64,000 nucleotides of DNA. Source: Vibrio sp. RE86. GTDB lineage: Bacteria; Pseudomonadota; Gammaproteobacteria; Enterobacterales; Vibrionaceae. Location of the stretch: NCBI RefSeq assembly GCF_013114545.1, contig NZ_VTXI01000018.1, positions 1 through 64,000 on the forward strand, given 5' to 3'. A program made the position numbers and the translations under genes. The notes under the pieces are model-generated. The model saw nothing but the letters and a program-made list of their open reading frames with translations. It had not been told where the DNA came from and did no database searches. This document shows positions 57,571 through 64,000 of the stretch, piece after piece (positions within the stretch are counted from its first letter, which is position 1; each line of letters begins with the position of its first letter).

Positions 57571-57963
57571 GCAACTAGTTCCTTTTATTGATAACGTAAA
57601 TAGTGTGCATACGAAAGCACATAAAAATTTATGGGGTTACATTATAGAGACTCGCGCAGAGAATCTGTCTCAATAATAAGACTAGTCGCCCAATTGCACA
57701 ATTTCCAAGTATTGTGGGAGTGGAATCAAAGAAATTTGCACCGTTATCTTGGCTTTCAGTAACTTACGGAACACTACCTCTTAATTGATGCGAATTTATT
57801 ACGCGTTGCTCGTAATTTAAGTAGCGCATTGAATAATGACTGACGAGAGGCTTTATCGAAGCTTTCCTTGTGCTGACGAAACATAATTGATAATCCATAT
57901 CTATATTAACTAAGTAAATTACAGAATAACCAACCGTAAAATAACTACAAGAGTTTTGTTACG
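57571..57963. other. vpsR upstream region
   Basis: About 390 bp with no supported gene. It must contain the vpsR promoter, but I could not define boxes with confidence. Confidence 0.5.
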
Positions 57964-58014
57964 AACAAGAAACAAGAAACAAGAAACAAGAAACAAGAAA
58001 CAAGAAACAAGAAA
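57964..58014. repeat. Heptanucleotide tandem repeat, seven copies
   Basis: AACAAGA is repeated seven times without interruption (57964-58012), plus two further bases. It lies between the lysS terminator and vpsR, about 390 bp upstream of the vpsR start, in non-coding DNA. Confidence 0.95.
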
Positions 58015-58045
58015 TGCTAAGTAACTCCATTTCAATTCCCAAATA

Positions 58046-58073
58046 CAAAAAAAGCCACCCGAAGGTGGCTTTC
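58046..58073 (-). terminator. prfB-lysS terminator
   Basis: On the minus strand AAAGCCACC-TTCG-GGTGGCTTT is followed by TTTT, 20 bp after the lysS stop. Confidence 0.9.
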
Positions 58074-58092
58074 AGTATCAAACCTATTTCGC

Positions 58093-59610
58093 TTACGCTT
58101 GTGGACGCATCGCTGGGAATAGGATCACGTCACGGATTGTGTGCGTGTTAGTAAACAGCATTGCTAGACGGTCGATACCGATACCTTGGCCTGCTGTTGG
58201 CGGTAGGCCGTGCTCAAGCGCTGTGATGTAGTCTGCATCGTAGTACATTGCTTCGTCATCACCTGCATCTTTCGCGTTAACTTGCGCTTTGAAACGCTCG
58301 TCTTGATCTTGTGCATCGTTAAGCTCAGAGAAGCCGTTTGCTACTTCACGGCCACCGATGAAGAACTCAAAACGGTCTGTAAAGAACGGGTTGTCATCGC
58401 TACGACGTGCTAGAGGAGAGATGTCCGCTGGGTAGCCCGTGATGAACGTTGGTTGAATTAACTGAGGCTCAGCCGTTTCACCAAAGATCTCTTCTAAAAG
58501 CTGACCACATGTCCAGAACGTTTCTACTTCTACGTGTACAGATTTCGCGATAGCTACCATCTTCTCACGGTCTTGTAGGTCTGCTTCTGTTAGCGCTTGA
58601 ATTTCAGCGTGCTCAGGGTTGTAGTGCTTGATTGCATCAAACATGCTCATACGCGCGTACTTACCGCCGAACTCTACAGTCTCGTCACCGTAAGGCATAG
58701 ACGTCGAACCAAGAACGTCCATCGCTGCTGTGCTTAGCATCTCTTCTGTTAGGTCCATTAGATCTTTGTAGTCAGAGTATGCTTGGTAGAATTCCATCAT
58801 TGTGAATTCTGGGTTGTGGCGTGGAGAAAGACCTTCGTTACGGAAGTTACGGTTGATCTCGAATACACGGTCAAAACCACCCACTACTAGACGCTTCAGG
58901 TAAAGCTCAGGTGCAACACGTAGGTACATGTCGATGTCTAGCGCATTGTGGTGAGTGATGAATGGACGAGCAGTCGCACCACCAGGGATCACGTGCATCA
59001 TTGGCGTTTCAACTTCTAGGTAGCCTTTTGAGCTCATGAAGTTACGGATTGAAGATACAAGCTTAGAGCGCACGATGAATGCGTTGCGAGAGTCTTCGTT
59101 TACGATTAGGTCAACGTAACGCTGACGGTAGCGCATCTCTTGGTCAGTCAGGCCGTGGAACTTCTCTGGAAGTGGACGAAGTGCTTTAGTTAGCAGCTCG
59201 TAAGACTCCATGTTCACGTAAAGGTCACCTTTACCTGACTTGTGAAGTGCACCTTTAACACCGATGATGTCACCGATATCTAGACCTTGGTATTTCTCTT
59301 TAAGCTCTTTTTGAACATCTTTTGCAGCGTATGCTTGGATACGGCCAGATGTTTCTTGAATAGCTAGGAATGGACCACGCTTAGCCATTACACGGCCAGC
59401 GATTGCAACAACGTGGTTTAACTCTTCTAGCTCTTCCTTAGTCTTTTCACCGAATTCCGCTTGAAGGTCGCCAGCTAGGTGCTCACGACGGAAGTCATTT
59501 GGGTGGCCGTTTGCTTTGCAGCTCTTACGGATATGATCCAGTTTAGCGCGGCGCTCAGCAATTAGCTTATTCTCTTCTTGTGCGTTTTCGTTTTGAACAG
59601 CATCAGTCAT
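58093..59610 (-). CDS. lysS: Lysyl-tRNA synthetase, class II
   Basis: LysS charges tRNA-Lys. The 505-residue protein has an N-terminal OB-fold anticodon-binding domain (about 65-150) and a class II core with motif 2 ([20 protein letters not shown]) and motif 3 ([13 protein letters not shown]). The length equals that of E. coli LysS. It follows prfB by 50 bp, the conserved prfB-lysS operon. Confidence 0.98.
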   Translation of the reverse strand: MTDAVQNENAQEENKLIAERRAKLDHIRKSCKANGHPNDFRREHLAGDLQAEFGEKTKEELEELNHVVAIAGRVMAKRGPFLAIQETSGRIQAYAAKDVQKELKEKYQGLDIGDIIGVKGALHKSGKGDLYVNMESYELLTKALRPLPEKFHGLTDQEMRYRQRYVDLIVNEDSRNAFIVRSKLVSSIRNFMSSKGYLEVETPMMHVIPGGATARPFITHHNALDIDMYLRVAPELYLKRLVVGGFDRVFEINRNFRNEGLSPRHNPEFTMMEFYQAYSDYKDLMDLTEEMLSTAAMDVLGSTSMPYGDETVEFGGKYARMSMFDAIKHYNPEHAEIQALTEADLQDREKMVAIAKSVHVEVETFWTCGQLLEEIFGETAEPQLIQPTFITGYPADISPLARRSDDNPFFTDRFEFFIGGREVANGFSELNDAQDQDERFKAQVNAKDAGDDEAMYYDADYITALEHGLPPTAGQGIGIDRLAMLFTNTHTIRDVILFPAMRPQA

Positions 59611-59660
59611 TTTCGATGTATCCTGTCTTTCTTTGTGAAAATTGTTTTTCGGTGAAAAGC

Positions 59661-60759
59661 TTACAGACCTGATTTCAGGCTAGCTTCGATAAATTTGTCT
59701 AGGTCGCCATCAAGAACCGCTTGAGTATTGCGGTTTTCAACGCCAGTACGTAGATCTTTGATGCGCGAGTCATCCAGTACGTAAGAGCGGATTTGGCTAC
59801 CCCAACCGATGTCAGATTTAGCGTCTTCATTCGCTTGCTTCTCTGCGTTCTGCTTTTGAATCTCTAATTCAAACAGTTTTGCACGAAGCTGCTTCATCGC
59901 TTGGTCTTTGTTCTTATGCTGAGAACGGTCATTCTGACATTGCACCACTGTGTTGGTTGGAACGTGAGTAATACGAACCGCCGATTCCGTGGTGTTTACG
60001 TGCTGACCACCCGCGCCAGATGCTCGGTATACGTCAATACGTAGATCAGAAGGGTTAATGTCGATATCAATATTGTCATCAATCTCTGGGTAGATAAACG
60101 CAGAAGCAAATGAAGTATGACGACGACCGCTTGAGTCAAATGGAGACTTACGAACTAGGCGGTGTACACCCGTTTCTGTACGTAGCCAGCCATAAGCGTA
60201 CTCACCTGAGATGCGAACCGTTGCCCCTTTAAGACCAGCAACTTCACCCTCAGACACTTCAATAACCTCGGTCTTAAAGCCTTTCGCTTCAGCCCAACGC
60301 AAGTACATGCGTAGCATCATTGAAGTCCAATCTTGCGCTTCTGTACCACCCGAACCTGATTGTAGGTCGATGTAGCAATCAGATGCGTCGTGATCACCCG
60401 CGAACATACGACGGAACTCTAGCTTTTCCAGCTTAGCTTCTAGCTCAGCCAGTTCAGGTTCAATCTCATCGAATGTTTCTTGATCTTCTTCTTCAACCGC
60501 AAGTTCTAAAAGACCATCTACGTCTTCAACACCTTGCTCTAATTGGTTGATTGTTTCTACAACCGCTTCTAGTGCTGAACGCTCTTTACCTAACGCTTGT
60601 GCACGTTCAGGCTCGTTCCACACGTCCGGTTGTTCTAATTCTGCGTTAACTTCTTCTAAACGCTCTTGCTTAGCGTCATAGTCAAAGATACCCCCTCAGG
60701 ACATTTGTGCGCTCAGACACGTCCTTTAGGCGGTTTTTTATTGGATTGATTTCAAACAT
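59661..60759 (-). CDS. prfB: Peptide chain release factor RF2, with programmed +1 frameshift
   Basis: RF2 terminates at UGA and UAA. Translation starts at ATG 60759, reads 25 codons (starting [13 protein letters not shown]) and meets an in-frame TGA at 60684-60682. The site is the canonical AGGGGG-TAT-CTT-TGA-C, so a +1 shift at CTT leads into the main frame (340 more residues), 365 in total as in E. coli. Recognised motifs are the SPF tripeptide and GAGGQHVN. A gene call starting at 60623 would lose the N-terminus. RF2 level controls its own frameshifting. It heads prfB-lysS. Confidence 0.97.
60681..60696 (-). promoter_or_regulatory. prfB programmed +1 frameshift site
   Basis: On the minus strand an internal Shine-Dalgarno AGGGGG (60696-60691) lies 3 nt before the slippery CTT followed by TGA C, the classical RF2 autoregulatory site. 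Confidence 0.97.
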
Positions 60760-60861
60760 GTTTGCTCAACATTTATGAGTAGATTTTAACCGAAGAATTG
60801 TACTCAAAAGTGTGACGAAGATACAGATTTTTTTTGAAATTGAACTACAGAGTAACGAAAC

Positions 60862-60898
60862 AAAAAATCCCCTGCCGAGCCTTGCCTGACAGGGGATT
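60862..60898 (-). terminator. brnQ terminator
   Basis: On the minus strand AATCCCCTG pairs with CAGGGGATT and is followed by a TTTTT run, 24 bp after the brnQ stop. Confidence 0.85.
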
Positions 60899-60921
60899 AA
60901 TCTTTCAATCAAATTGATGCT

Positions 60922-62235
60922 TTATGCGGTTTCTTCCGTTAAAGCGGCTTCTTCAGATTTGCCAACAAAGAACATCGCAATCATCGCAACCACCGTTGGC
61001 ATCAACCAACCCATACCAACATCAAACAGAGGCAACATACTCAGTGCTGATACGTCAACACCCGCAACTTTCGCCGCATCAATCAAGGCAAACAGTAGTG
61101 AAACCAAGATAACGACACGGTAAGCAACTTGTGGGTTTGGTAGCTTTTTGCGGATAAACGTCAGTGCTACTAGCGCAATCGCCACTGGGTATAGAGCAAA
61201 TAGAACTGGCACAGACAGAGAAATCAGCTGTGATAGACCGACGTTTGCCACAGTTGCACAAGCAACACCAATGATAACAACCCACGCTTTGTAAGAGACT
61301 GGCGTAATAGAGCTGAAGTAATCAGAACATGCCGAGATAATACCGATTGCCGTCGTCAAACATGCAAGCAGCACAATTACAGACAATACAATTTGACCGT
61401 ATGGACCAAACAGGGACTGAACGTATAGGCTAAGAATTGCACCACCGTTGTCAGCACCAGCAGAGACCGCAGCACTAGTCGCACCTAGGTAGAAAAGAGA
61501 TACATAGACAAAGACCAATCCAGTTGCAGCGACAAATGCTGCACTAATCAGGTACTTCGCGGTCGCCTTTTGATCAGCCACACCTTTTTTACGCAATGCA
61601 TCTACGATAAGGCCACCAAACATCAGCGAGGCAAAAGTATCCATGGTGTTGTAACCTTCTAGGAAACCTTTTTGTAGAGGATGCGTTAGGTATTCTCCTT
61701 GCGCAGCAATCATTTCACCTTGTGGATCAATAAATACCGCAGCTGCAAGCACAATCAATCCTAAGAAAAGAACTGGAGTCAGGATTTTACCAATGACATC
61801 GATCAACTTGCCTTGAGACCATGCAAAAAACATCGCGGCAACAAAGAATAGGATAGAGAAAACCGTCAAATGCATTTGCACCGCATCGACAAAGAATGGC
61901 TTAACTGCCATTTCGTAAGCGACAAGGCCTGTACGAGGCGCTGCAAATGCAGGACCAATGATGATGAAAATCAGTACAGCAATAGTCATTGCTACGCGCT
62001 TTGGCAAATCCTTGGTTAAGTGCTCCCAAGAACCACCAGCAACAGCAATCGCAACGATAGTAATAAGAGGTAGACCGACTGCCGTAAGTAAGAAGCCCGT
62101 CATTGCAGGGACTAAGTTTTCACCCGCTAATTGACCTGCGAGTGGTGGAAAGATTATGTTTCCTGCACCTAAAAAGAAAGCGAAAAGCATAAAGCCTACC
62201 GCAATAATATCTGTTAATTTTAAAGTCTGATTCAC
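60922..62235 (-). CDS. brnQ: Branched-chain amino acid transporter BrnQ (LIVCS family)
   Basis: This 437-residue inner-membrane protein has about 12 TM helices and the LIVCS signature near the N-terminus (FMLFAFFLGAGNIIFPPLAGQLAG). It imports Leu, Ile and Val with Na+ or H+. It is monocistronic, divergent from trmN6 across 318 bp. Vibrios carry several brnQ paralogues and I cannot tell which this is. Confidence 0.93.
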   Translation of the reverse strand: MNQTLKLTDIIAVGFMLFAFFLGAGNIIFPPLAGQLAGENLVPAMTGFLLTAVGLPLITIVAIAVAGGSWEHLTKDLPKRVAMTIAVLIFIIIGPAFAAPRTGLVAYEMAVKPFFVDAVQMHLTVFSILFFVAAMFFAWSQGKLIDVIGKILTPVLFLGLIVLAAAVFIDPQGEMIAAQGEYLTHPLQKGFLEGYNTMDTFASLMFGGLIVDALRKKGVADQKATAKYLISAAFVAATGLVFVYVSLFYLGATSAAVSAGADNGGAILSLYVQSLFGPYGQIVLSVIVLLACLTTAIGIISACSDYFSSITPVSYKAWVVIIGVACATVANVGLSQLISLSVPVLFALYPVAIALVALTFIRKKLPNPQVAYRVVILVSLLFALIDAAKVAGVDVSALSMLPLFDVGMGWLMPTVVAMIAMFFVGKSEEAALTEETA

Positions 62236-62553
62236 TGTCGACCCTTTACTTATTATTTATTCAATGTTGTGTATGCTGAGTAGTACAAAATTACTGTCTA
62301 CTCTATAAAATTTAGGCGCGCATAATGACGAAATCCTAATTGAGTGGCAAGTAACAGACAAAAAACACCATATAAATTTACAATAAACGTTTAAATGCAG
62401 CATATATCACTATCTCAACAAAAATAACCAGCCCAATCAACTAATCATTCTTTGTTACATTAACAAAACAGATAGAACAAAAAACCAAACAGTAAGTTAA
62501 CAACAGATCATTTAACTCAAAATTCACACGATCACCGATGAACATAAAATTTT
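62236..62553. other. A/T-rich divergent region brnQ/trmN6
   Basis: This 318-bp gap holds the promoters of both genes. I saw no hairpin, small gene or clear operator in it. Confidence 0.5.
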
Positions 62554-63261
62554 ATGAAAAAGACAAAAAGCTTTGAGTTTAAACAGTTTAAAATTGATGG
62601 TGGCTACTCAGGAATGCCTGTCAGCACAGACGGAGTTCTGCTCGGAGCTTGGAGTCATTTACCGAGTAGTGGTTACCTTCTAGATATCGGGACAGGAACA
62701 GGGTTACTCGCCTTAATGAGCGCCCAAAGAAGTCTGACAATTGACATTACCGCAGTTGATATCGATGAACATGCTCTGGCAGCCGCACAAAAGAACTTTT
62801 CCCAATCCGACTGGTCAGCGCGCCTTCATTTGATTTCTGGTGACGTACTTGAGCATCAATTTGAACGACACTTTGACGCGATCATTTGTAACCCACCCTA
62901 TTTCAATAATGGCGAGCAATCTCACACCAGCTCTAGAGCAACGGCAAGACACACGGATACACTGAGTCATAGCGCCCTTCTCAATCGCTGCTGGGAATTA
63001 TTAAGTGATCAAGGTAGCGCGACGTTTGTATTACCTAAAGTTGAGGGGGAACAGTTCATCGAACTCGCGAAAGATCAAGGTTGGTCACTTCAACGAATTT
63101 GTTATGTTAAGCCAACGGAAGGAAAAGAGGTCAATCGACTATTATTCCAGCTAGGGAAGCTTCCTGTACCCGAAGAGATTGGCTTACTCACTATTCATGA
63201 CCAAGGTGGCTACAGTGCGGAGTTTATCGCGCTGACCAAAGACTTTTATCTGAAGATGTAG
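62554..63261 (+). CDS. trmN6: tRNA1(Val) adenine(37)-N6-methyltransferase TrmN6 (YfiC)
   Basis: TrmN6 methylates A37 of tRNA-Val (cmo5UAC). The 235-residue Rossmann-fold methyltransferase has the SAM loop LDIGTGTGLLALMSAQ and the N6-adenine motif NPPY (113-116). It is near srmB as in E. coli, where yfiC and srmB are neighbours. Here both point the same way with 90 bp between. Confidence 0.94.
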   Translation: MKKTKSFEFKQFKIDGGYSGMPVSTDGVLLGAWSHLPSSGYLLDIGTGTGLLALMSAQRSLTIDITAVDIDEHALAAAQKNFSQSDWSARLHLISGDVLEHQFERHFDAIICNPPYFNNGEQSHTSSRATARHTDTLSHSALLNRCWELLSDQGSATFVLPKVEGEQFIELAKDQGWSLQRICYVKPTEGKEVNRLLFQLGKLPVPEEIGLLTIHDQGGYSAEFIALTKDFYLKM

Positions 63262-63351
63262 AAAATAAGGTGTGATCCTTATCACCGAACACTCTATAAT
63301 ACGACCCCTTAAAATTATTGCTCACACCAACACGCTTGTGGAGACATCATA

Positions 63352-64000
63352 GTGATCAGAAATTTCGCTGAATTAGAGCTAGACCCTAACCTACTCCTCG
63401 CCATTGAAGAAATGGGTTATGAACGCCCTACACAAATTCAGGCTGAAGCCATTCCGCAAGCATTAGATGGCCGTGACATCCTTGCTTCTGCACCGACAGG
63501 TACAGGTAAGACCGCTGCATTTGTATTGCCAGCACTTCAATACCTACAAGACTTCCCTCGTCGTAAGCCAGGGCCTGCTCGCGTGTTGATTCTAACGCCG
63601 ACGCGAGAGCTCGCTATGCAAGTTGCTGAGCAAGCGCGCGCACTGGCTAAACACACCAAGCTCAATATCTTTACCATCACTGGTGGGGTTCAATACCAAG
63701 AGCACGCGGATATTCTAGGCAAAACACAAGATATCGTCGTAGCAACTCCTGGACGCTTGATGGAGTACATCAACGCTGAGCGTTTCGATTGCCGTGCGAT
63801 TGAGTGGCTGATCCTAGATGAAGCTGACCGTATGTTGGATATGGGATTTGGCCCAACGGTTGACCGCTTATCTTCTGAGTGTCGCTGGCGTAAACAAACA
63901 CACCTATACTCGGCAACGCTTGAGGGTAAAGGTGTTGAAGGCTTCACTGCGGATCTACTTAAAGATCCTGCTGAAATTGATGCTGAGCCTTCACGTCGTG
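63352..64000 (+). CDS. srmB: ATP-dependent RNA helicase SrmB (partial, cut by window edge)
   Basis: SrmB is a DEAD-box helicase in early 50S assembly. The visible 216 residues include the Q motif (FAELELDPNLL...RPTQIQ), motif I APTGTGKT (47-54), PTRELAMQV, TPGR, the DEAD box (156-159, followed by RMLDMGF) and motif III SAT. The start is GTG 63352 with GGAG 8 nt before it; the E. coli protein begins at the same place in the alignment. The C-terminal half is beyond the window. Confidence 0.95.
   Translation, partial: MIRNFAELELDPNLLLAIEEMGYERPTQIQAEAIPQALDGRDILASAPTGTGKTAAFVLPALQYLQDFPRRKPGPARVLILTPTRELAMQVAEQARALAKHTKLNIFTITGGVQYQEHADILGKTQDIVVATPGRLMEYINAERFDCRAIEWLILDEADRMLDMGFGPTVDRLSSECRWRKQTHLYSATLEGKGVEGFTADLLKDPAEIDAEPSRR

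Noticed and set aside
57964-58014. CRISPR array
   Set aside because: The repeat unit is 7 bp with no spacers and no cas genes are in the window.
60624-60759. Reading prfB as broken by an in-frame TGA (pseudogene)
   Set aside because: The TGA is codon 26 in the canonical programmed frameshift context, not a mutation.
63271-63300. Sigma-70 promoter before srmB
   Set aside because: TATAAT at 63295-63300 is perfect, but no -35 box at proper spacing is convincing, so it is not listed as a feature.

Overview
The window is chromosomal DNA from a Vibrio species (Gammaproteobacteria), reading as the region near VC0664-VC0711 of the V. cholerae large chromosome. This rests on gene content and order: nspS-mbaA, a plzA-like PilZ gene, btsSR, a short cstA, hlyU, nptA and vpsR sit between blocks shared with E. 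coli (clpB-pgeF-rluD/bamD/raiA/pheA, ettA/slt-trpR/yjjX, aroF-tyrA, murJ/ribF-ileS-lspA-fkpB-ispH, rppH-ptsP-lgt-thyA, mutH, prfB-lysS, trmN6/srmB). The synteny is from memory and the species cannot be fixed. I see no prophage, insertion sequence, CRISPR array or tRNA gene.

Layout. 1-306: tandem P1/P2 promoters and leader of an rRNA operon read leftwards; its 16S gene lies just outside the window. 381-4823: clpB (with a sigma-32-type promoter), pgeF and rluD on the minus strand. 4958-13368: bamD, an MltF-like transglycosylase, raiA, a pheL attenuator with pheA, then the norspermidine/c-di-GMP pair nspS-mbaA and yjjX. 13412-21427: trpR-slt, ettA, a PilZ gene with an M23 peptidase, and aroF-tyrA under TyrR boxes. 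21665-35255: btsS-btsR, a MurNAc/anhydro-MurNAc recycling cluster (nagZ, a MurR-like regulator, Na+ symporter, BadF-type kinase, anmK, murQ), a hybrid histidine kinase, a small lipoprotein and cstA. 35363-43621: isoprenoid, lipoprotein-processing, aminoacylation and riboflavin genes, murJ and rpsT. 43720-53968: hlyU, nhaR, nptA, a phosphoribosyltransferase, rppH-ptsP-TSUP-lgt-thyA and mutH. 53965-64000: tas, two small-protein genes, vpsR, prfB-lysS with the RF2 frameshift, brnQ, trmN6 and the start of srmB.

How the genes work together. Several circuits are visible as regulator plus target. BtsSR lies 10 kb from a cstA/btsT-type gene whose upstream region holds five BtsR-like boxes at an exact 20-bp period. 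The MurR-like regulator and the symporter/kinase/anmK/murQ operon diverge from a region with two GGAATA-type inverted repeats. aroF-tyrA carries TyrR boxes and pheA a Phe-codon attenuator. NspS-MbaA, the PilZ protein and VpsR make the window rich in biofilm and c-di-GMP control.

The strongest items for a second look are the five-box BtsR array, a DnaA-box-rich intergenic region between rppH and mutH that matches the position of E. coli DARS2, the Na+-symporter MurNAc cluster, a 38-codon gene with a strong ribosome binding site beside a DUF1127 gene, and a seven-copy heptanucleotide repeat between lysS and vpsR.
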